DNA of 64,000 nucleotides from assembly GCF_014203555.1 (NCBI RefSeq), contig NZ_JACHJH010000006.1, forward strand, positions 186,001 to 250,000, in the 5' to 3' direction. The translations under genes and the position numbers were made by a program. Of the stretch, positions 48,412 through 56,900 are shown in pieces. This DNA comes from Streptomyces olivoverticillatus. Its GTDB lineage: Bacteria > Actinomycetota > Actinomycetes > Streptomycetales > Streptomycetaceae. The notes beneath the pieces are model-generated. The model did not search any database, was not told where the DNA came from, and was given only the letters and a program-made list of their open reading frames with translations. The first letter of the stretch is position 1, and each line of letters begins with the position of its first letter.

Positions 48412-49242
48412 ATGCGTCCCATCCGTCTGCGCAGCACCGTCAGGTTCCTGCTCGCCGCCGCGGCCACCGCCGCCCTCGGCCTCACGGGCCTCGCCGCCCC
48501 GGCCTCCGCCTCGCCCCTGGACATCCCGCCGAGAGGGGCCAACGACTGGTCCTGCAAGCCGGATTCGGCGCATCCGCAGCCCGTCGTGCTGGTCAACGGC
48601 ACGTTCAAGCTGATGGTCGAGAACTGGGCGGCGCTCTCGCCGAAGCTCAAGGAGGCGGGCTACTGCGTCTTCGCCTTCAACTACGGGCACATGGAGACCG
48701 ACCCGATACCCCAGGCGGCCGCGGAACTGCGGGACTTCGTCGAGGCCGTGCGCGGCGCCACCGGCGCGGCCAAGGTCGACATCGTCGGCCACAGCCAGGG
48801 CGGCATGATGCCGCGCTACTACGTGAAGTTCCTCGGCGGCGCGGACAAGGTCGACGACCTCATCGGCATCGTGCCTTCCAACCACGGCACCAAGAACCCG
48901 CTGGCGATCCCCGCGGGCTGGACCTTCTGCCCGTCCTGCGTGGACCAGCAGTTCGGCTCCGACCTGATGAAGAAGCTCAACGCGGGCGACGAGACCCCGG
49001 CCGGCCCGGACTACACGGTCATCACCACCCGGCACGACGAGGTCGTCATCCCCTACACCAGCGCCCTGCTGACCGGGCCCAAGGAGCACCTCACCAACGT
49101 CGTGCTCCAGGACAAGTGCCCGCTCGACCCGTTCATGCACGACCAGGCGACCAAGGACCCGGTTGTCGCACAGTGGGTGCTGAACGCACTGGGCCGCAAG
49201 GGCCCGGCCGACCCGGCGTACCAGCCGCACTGCTGGGGCTGA
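48412..49242 (+). CDS. Secreted lipase/esterase (EstA/LipA-like, class 2)
   Basis: Exported alpha/beta hydrolase of 276 residues. Signal peptide: RFLLAAAATAALGLTGLAAPASA, cleaved near residue 34. Nucleophile elbow VDIVGHSQGGMMPRYYVKF. The oxyanion strand PVVLVNGTF is at the N-terminal side; likely His in the C-terminal segment (DPFMHDQATKDP). Four Cys (CKPD, GYCVF, FCPSC) suggest disulfides. Resembles Streptomyces triacylglycerol lipases. A bidirectional terminator follows. Confidence 0.9.
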   Translation: MRPIRLRSTVRFLLAAAATAALGLTGLAAPASASPLDIPPRGANDWSCKPDSAHPQPVVLVNGTFKLMVENWAALSPKLKEAGYCVFAFNYGHMETDPIPQAAAELRDFVEAVRGATGAAKVDIVGHSQGGMMPRYYVKFLGGADKVDDLIGIVPSNHGTKNPLAIPAGWTFCPSCVDQQFGSDLMKKLNAGDETPAGPDYTVITTRHDEVVIPYTSALLTGPKEHLTNVVLQDKCPLDPFMHDQATKDPVVAQWVLNALGRKGPADPAYQPHCWG

Positions 49243-49254
49243 GCCGGAAAAGCG

Positions 49255-49289
49255 GGATGCCCCGGCGCGCAAGGCACCGGGGCATCCCT
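49255..49289. terminator. Bidirectional terminator between lipase and acyltransferase genes
   Basis: GGGATGCCCCGG (49255-49266) pairs with CCGGGGCATCCC (49278-49289), loop of 11. It lies between two convergent stop codons. Confidence 0.8.
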
Positions 49290-49306
49290 GAACGTCAGTG
49301 CAGCTG

Positions 49307-49984
49307 TCAGGCCGCCTCGGCCCGGCGCGCCTTGGTCGCGTAGATGTCCACGTACTCCTGGCCGGACAGGCGCATCACCTCGCTCATCACCTCGTCGGTG
49401 ACGGCGCGCAGCACATAGCGGTCGCGGTCCATGCCCTCGTAGCGGGAGAAGTCCAGCGGCTCGCCGAAGCGGACCGTCACCGGTGCGATGCGCGGCAGGC
49501 CCTTGCCGCTCGGCTGGACCTTCTCGGTGCCGATCATCGCGAACGGCACCACCGGGGCGCCCGTCATCAGTGCGAGCCGGGCGATGCCGGTGCGGCCGCG
49601 GTAGAGGCGGCCGTCGGGGGAGCGGGTGCCCTCCGGGTAGATGGCGAAGACCTTGCCCTCGTCCAGCACCCGACGGCCGGTCATCAGCGCGGCGACACCG
49701 CCGTGGCCGCCGTCGCGGTCGACCGGGATCATCCCGCTGGCGCCGAAGAACCACGCCATCACACGGCCCTTGAGCCCCTTGCCCTTGACGTACTCGTCCT
49801 TGCCGATGAAGTACACCGCGCGCTTGACGGTCAGGGCGAGGAACAGCGAGTCGATGAAGGTGACGTGGTTTCCGGCCAGGATCACCGGGCCGTTCTCGGC
49901 AATACGCTCGGCGCCCTCCACCTTGGGACGGTACAGGACGCGCATCAGCAATCCGAGGAATGCCTTGAGCAGAATGCGGGACAA
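49307..49984 (-). CDS. 1-acyl-sn-glycerol-3-phosphate acyltransferase (PlsC-like)
   Basis: Membrane-associated lysophospholipid acyltransferase of 225 residues making phosphatidic acid. The catalytic HX4D motif is a variant, NHVTFIDSLFL (His-Val-Thr-Phe-Ile-Asp). The phosphate-binding motif is AIYPEGTRSPDG and the substrate motif TGAPVVPFAMIGT. I favour the TTG at 49984 (GGAGGG 4 bases upstream, protein starting LSRILLKAF); ATG 50020 is in frame but has no ribosome-binding site. Divergent from a glycerophosphodiesterase gene, so both sit in phospholipid metabolism. Confidence 0.88.
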   Translation of the reverse strand: MSRILLKAFLGLLMRVLYRPKVEGAERIAENGPVILAGNHVTFIDSLFLALTVKRAVYFIGKDEYVKGKGLKGRVMAWFFGASGMIPVDRDGGHGGVAALMTGRRVLDEGKVFAIYPEGTRSPDGRLYRGRTGIARLALMTGAPVVPFAMIGTEKVQPSGKGLPRIAPVTVRFGEPLDFSRYEGMDRDRYVLRAVTDEVMSEVMRLSGQEYVDIYATKARRAEAA

Positions 49985-50135
49985 CGGACCCTCCGGTCGT
50001 GATGGTTCGGTACGGCGCATGCTGGGCAGCCGCTGACGATACTCGCGGGTACAACGGCCGCGCACACCAGGTTCACGGAGTCGATACACAGTGTTGACGT
50101 GAGTTTCCCCTCCGTTCGATCTTCGTCCTTCTGTG

Positions 50136-50156
50136 CGTATGCCAATCATGCATACG
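50136..50156. promoter_or_regulatory. Inverted repeat upstream of the glycerophosphodiesterase gene
   Basis: CGTATGC (50136-50142) and GCATACG (50150-50156) with a 7-bp centre, perfect. It lies in the divergent promoter region of the PlsC-like and GDPD genes, 72 bp before the GDPD start. A candidate operator; no adjacent regulator gene is obvious. Confidence 0.4.
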
Positions 50157-50227
50157 ATCTGCCCGGCCGGGCAGCCGCCAGGACGGCTGCCACACCGGGC
50201 AGCGGACGAAGTGAACGAGGAGCGTAC

Positions 50228-51400
50228 ATGCAGCAGGAGCAGCGGCCGGGCAGGCGCACGATGCTGGGGGCCGCGGCGGCCCTCGGCGCGGGGGCGGTCG
50301 CCCTCGGCAGCGGGGCGGGCCAGGCGACGGCGGCTTCGCGGAGCGCGGCGGACGGGTACGGGCGGGACACCGGTTCGTACAAGGACCTGCCGAAGCCGAC
50401 CGTCATCGGCCACCGCGGTGCCTGCGGCTACCGGCCCGAGCACACCTTCGGCTCCTACGAGTACGCGCTCGCCAACGGCGCGGACGTCATCGAGCAGGAC
50501 CTGGTGCCCACCAAGGACGGCCACCTGGTGTGCCGTCACGAGAACGACATCACCGCCACCACCGACGTGTCCAAGCGGCCGGAGTTCGCCTCCCGCAAGA
50601 CCACCAAGACCGTCGACGGCGAGGCCCACACCGGCTGGTTCACCGAGGACTTCACGCTCGCCGAGCTCAAGACGCTCCGCGCCGTCGAGCGCCTGCCGCA
50701 GAACCGGCAGCACAACACGCTCTACGACGGCCGCTGGGACGTGCCCACCTTCGAAGAGGTCCTCAAGTGGGCCGACGAGCAGGGCCGCAAGCGCGGCCGC
50801 CGGATCTGGCTGCACACCGAGACCAAGCACCCCACGTACTTCCGCAAGCTGGGTCTGGGCCTCGAGGAGCCGCTGGCCAAGCTGCTGCGCCGGTACGGCC
50901 GGCACCGTGCCGACTCGGCGCAGTTCCTGGAGTCCTTCGAGCCGAGCAGCCTCCAGCGGCTGAGCCGGCTGGGTGTCCACAGCCCGAAGATCTTCCTGCT
51001 GGACGACCTCACGACCCGGCCGTGGGACTTCGTCGAGGCCAAGGACCCGCGCACCGTCGCCGACCTCATCACGCCCAAGGGGCTCAAGTGGATCGCCGGC
51101 TTCGCCGAGGGCATCGGCCCGTGGGTGCAGCAGATCATCCCGCGCGACGCCAAGGGCAAGCTCGGCAAGCCCACCACCCTCGTCCGCGACGCGCATGCCG
51201 CCGGGCTGATACTGCACCCGTACACCATGCGCAACGAGAACACCTTCCTGCCCGCGGACTTCCAGCGCGGCTCGGACCCGAACGCCTACGGTGACGCGTT
51301 CGGGGCGTTCAAGGCGTACTACGCCACCGGGATCGACGGCATCTTCTCGGACAACTGCGACACCGCGGCCTTCGCGCGGGCGGACTTCCTCAAGAAGTGA
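50228..51400 (+). CDS. Secreted glycerophosphodiester phosphodiesterase
   Basis: Exported GDPD of 390 residues, releasing glycerol-3-phosphate from deacylated phospholipids. Tat signal QRPGRRTMLGAAAALGAGAV. Catalytic motifs: VIGHRGACGYRPEHT (HRG...PE(H/N)T) and DLVPTKDGHLVCRHE (D..DG..VxxHE). WLHTETKHPTYF contributes another Glu. Ends GIDGIFSDNCDTA, as in GlpQ-type enzymes. GAGGAG before the ATG. In Streptomyces such enzymes are often part of the phosphate-starvation response, but I see no clear PHO box here. Confidence 0.93.
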   Translation: MQQEQRPGRRTMLGAAAALGAGAVALGSGAGQATAASRSAADGYGRDTGSYKDLPKPTVIGHRGACGYRPEHTFGSYEYALANGADVIEQDLVPTKDGHLVCRHENDITATTDVSKRPEFASRKTTKTVDGEAHTGWFTEDFTLAELKTLRAVERLPQNRQHNTLYDGRWDVPTFEEVLKWADEQGRKRGRRIWLHTETKHPTYFRKLGLGLEEPLAKLLRRYGRHRADSAQFLESFEPSSLQRLSRLGVHSPKIFLLDDLTTRPWDFVEAKDPRTVADLITPKGLKWIAGFAEGIGPWVQQIIPRDAKGKLGKPTTLVRDAHAAGLILHPYTMRNENTFLPADFQRGSDPNAYGDAFGAFKAYYATGIDGIFSDNCDTAAFARADFLKK

Positions 51401-51410
51401 CCCGACGGGC

Positions 51411-51441
51411 GGCACCGCCGGGCCGGGCGTCCGGCGGTGCC
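51411..51441 (+). terminator. Terminator after the GDPD gene
   Basis: GGCACCGCCGG (51411-51421) pairs with CCGGCGGTGCC (51431-51441), loop of 9. Confidence 0.7.
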
Positions 51442-51480
51442 ACCCACCCGGAAGGGTGATTCCGGAGGGTTCCGGAAACC

Positions 51481-52005
51481 ATGGAAGCGGAGACTCACGT
51501 CCCGCTTGCCATGACGCAGAGTGATCTCCTGACCCGGCTGAGCCCGCTGCTCAAGGCGGAGTGCGCGGCGGAGGCGTCCGCCGCCGGAGTCGACGCCGCG
51601 GATCTCGAACAGGCCGTCTGGGTACGGCTGCTGAGCGAACGCGACGGGCAGCCCGCCGTGCGGTTACATGCGGCCGTACGGGCCGAGGCGCGTGCCGCCC
51701 GCCGCCGGGCCCGCCGCGAGGTGCCGTACGACCCCACCGCCGCCGAGCCGTCCGGGCGGCGCCTGGAATCCGGAGTGGAACAGCAGGTGCTGGCCGCCGA
51801 GGCGGGGCGGGAACTGAGGGCGGCCGTGCGCCGGCTGCCCGGCAGATGTCCCCGGCTGCTGGCCGCACTGCTGTCCCGCAGCGACCCGACGTACCGGGAA
51901 ATCGCAGGGAAGTTGGGAATGTCACAAGGATCTCTGGGGCCCGTGCGTTCCCGCTGCCTGGGATGCCTGCGCAGAATGCTCTTGGCGGAGATTGCGGCTC
52001 CTTGA
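51481..52005 (+). CDS. Small RNA polymerase sigma-70-like (ECF-type) factor
   Basis: Protein of 174 residues. The first half is compatible with a degenerate region 2 (DAADLEQAVWVRLLSERDG). The second half is a region 4 helix-turn-helix (LRAAVRRLPGRCPRLLAALLSRSDPTYREIAGKLGMSQGSLGPVRSRCLGCLRRML, read across several helices). Cys residues cluster in the region 4 end (RCLGCLRRM). No anti-sigma gene is adjacent. The ATG at 51481 is preceded by GGAGGGTTCCGG. The targets are unknown. Confidence 0.8.
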   Translation: MEAETHVPLAMTQSDLLTRLSPLLKAECAAEASAAGVDAADLEQAVWVRLLSERDGQPAVRLHAAVRAEARAARRRARREVPYDPTAAEPSGRRLESGVEQQVLAAEAGRELRAAVRRLPGRCPRLLAALLSRSDPTYREIAGKLGMSQGSLGPVRSRCLGCLRRMLLAEIAAP

Positions 52006-52106
52006 CCCGGGGGAAAGGAGCGTTAGACAACCGGTGCCACGGAGGCGGCGTAACCGCGACGGCTCCCGTCAGGGCGGACCGAACCGAAAAGGGGAGGCAG
52101 GCGCAC

Positions 52107-52619
52107 ATGGGCATGAGCGTGACCGTCTCGGCCGCGGCCGAGACCGATGCCGAGCAGATCCTCAAACTCCAGTACCTCTGTTATCAGAGCGAAGCCGAGC
52201 TCTACGGCGACTACTCCATCGAACCCCTCACCCAGAGCCTGGACGCGCTCCGCGCCGAGCTGGGCGGGGGCTGCGTCCTGGTGGCGCGGCTGGGCGACGA
52301 GGTCGTCGGCTCGGTGCGCGGCACGGTCGACGGCGACGGCACGGCCGTCATCAGCGGACTCATCGTGCACCCCCGGATGCAGCGGCACGGCCTGGGCCGC
52401 CGGCTGCTCGGCGCGATCGAGGAGCGACTGGCGGGGGAGTGGTCGGCCAAGCGCTACCGGCTCGCCATCGGCCAGCGCAGCGAGCGCACATTGCGGCTGC
52501 ACCGCAAGTGGGGTTACACGCAGACCGGTACGGAGCGGGTCACCGGCAAGCTCACCGTGATCACCCTGGAGAAGGAGGCCGGGCCCGCCGAGGCGCCCGC
52601 CCTCGCCACCAGTGCCTGA
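52107..52619 (+). CDS. GNAT-family N-acetyltransferase
   Basis: Acetyltransferase of 170 residues. The acetyl-CoA-binding motif A is VISGLIVHPRMQRHGLGRRLLGAIEE (the Q/RxxGxG/A element is QRHGLG), and motif B is RTLRLHRKWGYTQTG. It starts MGMSVTVSAAAETDAEQI with GGGGAGG in front. The substrate is unknown. It is separated from the sigma factor by about 100 bp on the same strand. Confidence 0.87.
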   Translation: MGMSVTVSAAAETDAEQILKLQYLCYQSEAELYGDYSIEPLTQSLDALRAELGGGCVLVARLGDEVVGSVRGTVDGDGTAVISGLIVHPRMQRHGLGRRLLGAIEERLAGEWSAKRYRLAIGQRSERTLRLHRKWGYTQTGTERVTGKLTVITLEKEAGPAEAPALATSA

Positions 52620-52637
52620 CCCGCCCCGCCTTACGCC

Positions 52638-53057
52638 TCAGCGCTCGGACCGGCGCAGCCAGATCATCGCGGTCACCGGCAGGATGACCGGGATGAAGAG
52701 ATAGCCCATGCCGTAGTCGGACCAGACCGTCGCATCGGGGAAGGCGGACGGCGCAACCAGCGTCCAGGTCCCCACGGTCAGCACCCCCGCCAGCTCGGCG
52801 GCGCAGCACACCAGCGCCGCCTTGCGGGCGGACTCGCCGCCGCGCACCAGCGAGTACGTGATGAACGCGTACACCACGGCCGCGGCCGCCGACAGGGCGT
52901 AGGCGAGCGGCGCCCTGCCGAAGTCCAGGATCATCTGGACGACCGAGCGGGACGCCGCGGCGACGGTGAACACCCCGTACAGCCACACCAGCAGCCTTCC
53001 CGGGCCCTGCCCGAGGTCGAAGCCGGACTTCGCCTGCGCGTCGGTGGATTCGGACAC
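52638..53057 (-). CDS. Small integral membrane protein, about four helices
   Basis: Hypothetical protein of 139 residues. After a ~20-residue hydrophilic start it has four hydrophobic segments (LLVWLYGVFTVAAASRSVVQ, LAYALSAAAAVVYAFITYSLV, AALVCCAAELAGVLTVGTW, GYLFIPVILPVTAMIWL). The ending WLRRSER is basic. GTG start 53057 with GGGGAGG. It follows another small membrane gene by 2 bp, so the two are co-transcribed. No assigned function. Confidence 0.8.
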   Translation of the reverse strand: MSESTDAQAKSGFDLGQGPGRLLVWLYGVFTVAAASRSVVQMILDFGRAPLAYALSAAAAVVYAFITYSLVRGGESARKAALVCCAAELAGVLTVGTWTLVAPSAFPDATVWSDYGMGYLFIPVILPVTAMIWLRRSER

Positions 53058-53059
53058 GG

Positions 53060-53419
53060 TCAGCCTCCCCAGATGTCGTAGAGCCGTACTTCCAGCACGG
53101 CGAGGATCACGGCGCCCGCCGACACCGTGGCCGAGCCCCAGCGGGTCCGCTCGGCCAGGGACATGAAGCCCGCCGCGGGCACGGCGGCCGCCGCGCCCAG
53201 GAGATACGCCACGAAGATCGCCGTGCCCTGCGCGGGCTTGTCGCCGCCCGCGAGGCGGACCAGGCCGATGACGAGCTGCAGCAGGACGAGCACCGAGACC
53301 ACGGCCATGCCGATGAAGTGCCAGTCCTTGGTGGGCTGGTCGCGCTTGAAGGCGAAGCCGCACCAGGCGGCCAGCGCGAGAGCGGCCAGCGAGGCCGCGA
53401 ACGTCAGCGCGTCGATCAC
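53060..53419 (-). CDS. Small integral membrane protein, four helices
   Basis: Hypothetical protein of 119 residues with GTG start at 53419. Four hydrophobic segments (ALTFAASLAALALAAWCGF, GMAVVSVLVLLQLVIGLVRL, TAIFVAYLLGAAAAVPAAGF, ATVSAGAVILAVLEVRLY) with KRDQPTKDWH between the first two. It forms a two-gene unit with the downstream membrane protein. Function unknown; conserved in Streptomyces as I recall it. Confidence 0.78.
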   Translation of the reverse strand: MIDALTFAASLAALALAAWCGFAFKRDQPTKDWHFIGMAVVSVLVLLQLVIGLVRLAGGDKPAQGTAIFVAYLLGAAAAVPAAGFMSLAERTRWGSATVSAGAVILAVLEVRLYDIWGG

Positions 53420-53619
53420 CGCGGCCGCCGGGCGGCGCGGGGGCGCGGAAGGGACAGGACAGGCATGGGGACGACTTTAATGGCCCGGCCCCCGACCACC
53501 GCGTGCGACCCCTGGGGCGGCTGCGGTGCCGACCGTGGACCGTCCACGGACCGATCAAGCCTGTCCGCTATTCGGACAAGCTTGGCCTGTTCGCACACCC
53601 TTCTGTTTTACTTGCCCGC

Positions 53620-53709
53620 ATGACCACGACGAGCACCCGCATTCTTGCGACCGAGGCGATGAAGACGCCCGGTGCTGCTCGTTGCATGTGTCGAATGTGT
53701 GACTGCTGA
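53620..53709 (+). CDS. Cys/Met-rich leader peptide upstream of metNIQ
   Basis: An ATG ORF of 29 codons whose last eight residues are CMCRMCDC, that is four Cys and two Met before TGA. TTTTAC (53606-53611), 8 bases before the ATG, could be a -10 box, and TTGGCC (53582-53587) a weak -35, so the ORF would be leaderless. Polycysteine leaderless ORFs act as cysteine-responsive attenuators in mycobacteria. The ~200 bases before metN hold a hairpin (CTCGC 53726-53730 with GCGAG 53739-53743). Role inferred. Confidence 0.75.
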   Translation: MTTTSTRILATEAMKTPGAARCMCRMCDC

Positions 53710-53923
53710 GGGCCCCCGTCTGTGCCTCGCGCCCCGAAGCGAGACCCGTAGAGCCCCGCATCCGGCCTCCCCGCCGGCGCGGCCCGCTCCGCCCCCGCGT
53801 CACCAGGATCCCTTAAGACCCCGCGCCCAGAAGTGCGCCCGGGCTCCCAATGCCGCGTTCCGCAATGAATGCCCGTGCGTCGGCACCACCACCGCCACGC
53901 ACTCGACAGTGACGGAATCCCCT

Positions 53924-54973
53924 GTGATCACCACTACGGGCCTGACAAAGGTCTACCGCTCACGAGGCCGCGAGGTCACCGCTCTCGACGGCGTCGATCT
54001 GCACGTCCGCGAGGGCGAGGTGTACGGCGTCGTCGGCCAGAGCGGCGCCGGAAAGTCGACCCTCATCCGCTGCGTGAACCTCCTGGAGCGTCCCACCTCC
54101 GGCACGGTCACCGTCGCGGGCCAGGACCTCACCGCACTCGCCGGACGGGGACTGCGGGCGGGCGCCGCCCTGCGCGAGGCGCGCAGCCACATCGGCATGG
54201 TCTTCCAGCACTTCAACCTGCTCTCCTCGCGCACCGTGCAGTCCAACATCGAGCTGCCGCTGGAGATCCTCGGCCTCTCCGGCCAGGAGCGCCGGCGCAA
54301 GGCCCTCGACCTGCTGGACCTGGTCGGCCTCGCCGACAAGGCCAAGGCCTACCCCGGCCAGCTCTCCGGCGGCCAGAAGCAGCGCGTCGGCATCGCCCGC
54401 GCCCTGGCCGGCGACCCCAAGGTGCTGCTCTCCGACGAGTCGACCTCCGCGCTCGACCCGGAGACCACCCGCTCCATCCTCCAGCTGCTGCGCGACCTCA
54501 ACCAGCAGCTCGGCCTGACCGTCCTGCTCATCACCCACGAAATGGACGTCGTCAAGACCATCTGCGACTCCGCGGCCCTGATGAAGGGCGGCCGCGTCGT
54601 GGAGTCCGGCACCGTCGCCGAACTGCTCGCCACCCCCGGCTCCGAGCTCGCCGCCGAGCTCTTCCCGGTCGGCGGCGAGCCCTCCGGCCCCGACCGCACC
54701 GTCGTGGACGTCACCTTCCACGGCGAGGCCGCCACCCAGCCGGTCATCTCCCAGCTCTCCCGTACCTACAACGTCGACATCTCGATCCTGGGCGCCGCGA
54801 TGGACACCGTCGGCGGCAAGCAGGTCGGCCGGATGCGCATCGAACTGCCCGGCCGCTTCGAGGAGAACGTCGTCCCCATCGGCTTCCTGCGCGAGCAGGG
54901 CCTGCAGGTCGACGTCGCCGACGTGCACACCCCGGCACCCGCCGACGCGCTCCTTAAGGAAGGTGCCAAGTGA
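53924..54973 (+). CDS. metN: Methionine ABC transporter ATP-binding protein
   Basis: ATPase of a MetNIQ-type importer for methionine (or related sulphur amino acids), 349 residues. Walker A GQSGAGKST (residues 38-46), Q-loop in GMVFQHFNLLSSRTV, signature LSGGQKQR, Walker B VLLSDESTSALD, and H-loop LLITHEMD. The C-terminal NIL domain (about 265-345, VVDVTFHG) is the methionine-sensing regulatory domain. Start GTG 53924; GTG 53909 is a possible alternative; neither has a strong ribosome-binding site. Overlaps metI by 4 bp. Confidence 0.94.
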   Translation: MITTTGLTKVYRSRGREVTALDGVDLHVREGEVYGVVGQSGAGKSTLIRCVNLLERPTSGTVTVAGQDLTALAGRGLRAGAALREARSHIGMVFQHFNLLSSRTVQSNIELPLEILGLSGQERRRKALDLLDLVGLADKAKAYPGQLSGGQKQRVGIARALAGDPKVLLSDESTSALDPETTRSILQLLRDLNQQLGLTVLLITHEMDVVKTICDSAALMKGGRVVESGTVAELLATPGSELAAELFPVGGEPSGPDRTVVDVTFHGEAATQPVISQLSRTYNVDISILGAAMDTVGGKQVGRMRIELPGRFEENVVPIGFLREQGLQVDVADVHTPAPADALLKEGAK

Positions 54974-55749
54974 CCTGGACCGAGATGCAGCCCCTGCTGC
55001 ACGACGCCTGTCTCGACACCCTCTTCATGGTGTGGTGGTCCACCCTCTACGCCGTCCTCGGCGGCCTGCCGCTCGGCCTGCTGCTCGTCCTCACCGACCG
55101 GGGCGCGCTGCTGCAGAACGTGGTGGTCAACAAGGTCCTCGGCGCCGTGCTCAACCTCGGCCGCTCGCTGCCCTTCATCATCCTCATCGTCTGGCTGATC
55201 CCCTTCAGCCGCGCCGTGGTCGGCACCTCCATCGGCCCCAGCGCCGCCGTGGTGGCCCTCGCCGTCGGCGCCGTCCCCTTCTTCGCCCGCCTGGTGGAGT
55301 CCTCGGTGCGCGAGGTCGACCACGGGCTCGTCGAAGCGGTGCAGTCGATGGGCGGCGGCACCTGGACGATCGTCTTCAAGGTGCTGCTGCCGCAGGCCCT
55401 GCCCTCCCTCATCGCGGGCCTCACCACCACCGTGATCACCCTCATCGGCTACTCGGCGATGGCCGGCGCGGTCGGCGGCGGCGGCCTGGGCAACCTCGCC
55501 ATCACCTACGGCTACATGCGCCACGAGACCGGCCTGATGAACATCACCATCGTGCTGCTCATCGTCATCGTCACCGCCGTCCAGCTCCTCGGCGACCTGG
55601 TCGTGCGCCGCCTCGCCGGACGCGGCGGCCGCCAGGCGGCCCCCGTGGGCCTGCGCCGGCTGCTGCCCGCCCAGCGCACCCCCGCCACCGTGCCCGCCCC
55701 CCGGGCCGCGGCGGAAGCCGAGGCCACCACGGCCGGCAAGGCGGCCTGA
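54970..55749 (+). CDS. metI: Methionine ABC transporter permease
   Basis: Permease of 259 residues with about five helices and the EAA loop VEAVQSMGGGTWTIVFKVLLPQALP (partly quoted) that docks to MetN. LGRSLPFIILIVWLIPF and GGGGLGNLAITYGY are MetI features. The C-terminal ~45 residues are an Ala/Pro-rich cytoplasmic extension not needed for the fold. Translationally coupled to metN. Confidence 0.93.
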   Translation: MTWTEMQPLLHDACLDTLFMVWWSTLYAVLGGLPLGLLLVLTDRGALLQNVVVNKVLGAVLNLGRSLPFIILIVWLIPFSRAVVGTSIGPSAAVVALAVGAVPFFARLVESSVREVDHGLVEAVQSMGGGTWTIVFKVLLPQALPSLIAGLTTTVITLIGYSAMAGAVGGGGLGNLAITYGYMRHETGLMNITIVLLIVIVTAVQLLGDLVVRRLAGRGGRQAAPVGLRRLLPAQRTPATVPAPRAAAEAEATTAGKAA

Positions 55750-55847
55750 GCGCCGCAACCCCCCACAGCCTCCCAGGAGCCCGGACCCTTTGCCGGGCGG
55801 CAACACCTCGGGACACCCGGAAACACCAAGCAAGGAAGGCACTCTTC

Positions 55848-56714
55848 GTGCGTACCACCATCAAGCTCACCGCCGCCGTCGCCGCAGCCGCAGCCCTCAC
55901 CCTGGGCCTGAGCGCCTGCAGCGCCCCCTCCGACACCTCCGCCGGTTCGGAGAAGAAGGGCAAGGACGCCGACCCCAGCGCCGAGCTCGTCGTCGCCGCC
56001 AGCCCCACCCCGCACGGCGACATCCTCAACTTCGTCCGCGACAACCTCGCCGCGAAGGCCGGGCTCAAGCTCAAGGTCAGAGACTTCAACGACTACGTCC
56101 TGCCCAACACCGCCACGCAGAACGGCGAAGTCGACGCCAACTTCTTCCAGCACAAGCCCTACCTCGACGACTTCAACAAGAAGAACAAGACGGACATCGT
56201 GCCCGTCGTCAACGTCGAGATCGAGCCGCTGGGCCTGTACTCCAAGAAGGACAAGAAGGTCTCCGACCTCGGCTCCGGCTCCACCATCGCCGTCCCCAAC
56301 GACGCCACCAACGAGGGCCGCGCCCTCAAGCTCCTCGCGGACAACGGCGTCATCAAGCTGAAGGACGGCGTCGGCGCCGAGGCCAAGCTCTCCGACGTCG
56401 AGGACAAGAAGGGCGTCAAGTTCACCGAGCTCGAGGCCGCCCAGATCCCCTCCCGCCTCGCCGACGTCGACGCCGCCGTCATCAACGGCAACTTCGCCAT
56501 CGGAGCCAAGCTCAACCCCGCCAAGGACTCCCTCGTCCTGGAGAAGGCCGAGGGCAACCCCTACGCCAACTTCCTCGCGGTCAAGAAGGGCAACGAGTCC
56601 GACCCCCGGATCCAGAAGCTCGCCAAGCTCCTCAACTCCGACGAGGTCAAGAAGTTCATCCAGCAGAAGTTCAGCGGCGCCGTCATCCCCGCCTTCGGTC
56701 CCGCAAAGAGCTGA
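55848..56714 (+). CDS. metQ: Methionine-binding lipoprotein (NlpA/MetQ family)
   Basis: Substrate-binding lipoprotein of 288 residues. The lipobox LGLSAC places the lipidated Cys at residue 24. The NlpA fold is shown by VVAASPTPHGDIL, QNGEVDANFFQHKPYLDDFNK and INGNFAIGAKLNPAKDSL. A Ser/Gly/Lys linker follows the Cys. AAGGAAGG lies upstream of the GTG. About 100 bp separates it from metI, and a terminator follows. Partner of MetN and MetI. Confidence 0.95.
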   Translation: MRTTIKLTAAVAAAAALTLGLSACSAPSDTSAGSEKKGKDADPSAELVVAASPTPHGDILNFVRDNLAAKAGLKLKVRDFNDYVLPNTATQNGEVDANFFQHKPYLDDFNKKNKTDIVPVVNVEIEPLGLYSKKDKKVSDLGSGSTIAVPNDATNEGRALKLLADNGVIKLKDGVGAEAKLSDVEDKKGVKFTELEAAQIPSRLADVDAAVINGNFAIGAKLNPAKDSLVLEKAEGNPYANFLAVKKGNESDPRIQKLAKLLNSDEVKKFIQQKFSGAVIPAFGPAKS

Positions 56715-56744
56715 CACCTTGTAACCTCGGCCGTCCGTACGGTT

Positions 56745-56783
56745 GTAGGCCCCGCGCACGAAACCGTCGTGCGCGGGGCCTAC
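56745..56783 (+). terminator. Terminator after metNIQ
   Basis: A 17-bp perfect stem: GTAGGCCCCGCGCACGA (56745-56761) and its complement (56767-56783), loop AACCG. Confidence 0.88.
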
Positions 56784-56900
56784 GCGCTTGGCGCACCGGC
56801 ACGCCCATGCTGCATGCTGGTGCACCCGACAAGCGACACCCCGCCACACCCGAGAAACCCAGAACCACCGAGCCCACCCGCCCCGGCGTTGGAGCAGCGC

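Noticed and set aside
53710-53908. SAM riboswitch (S-box) before metN
   Set aside because: No S-box core pattern recognised; the Cys/Met leader peptide is the better-supported feature, though a covariance-model search was not possible.
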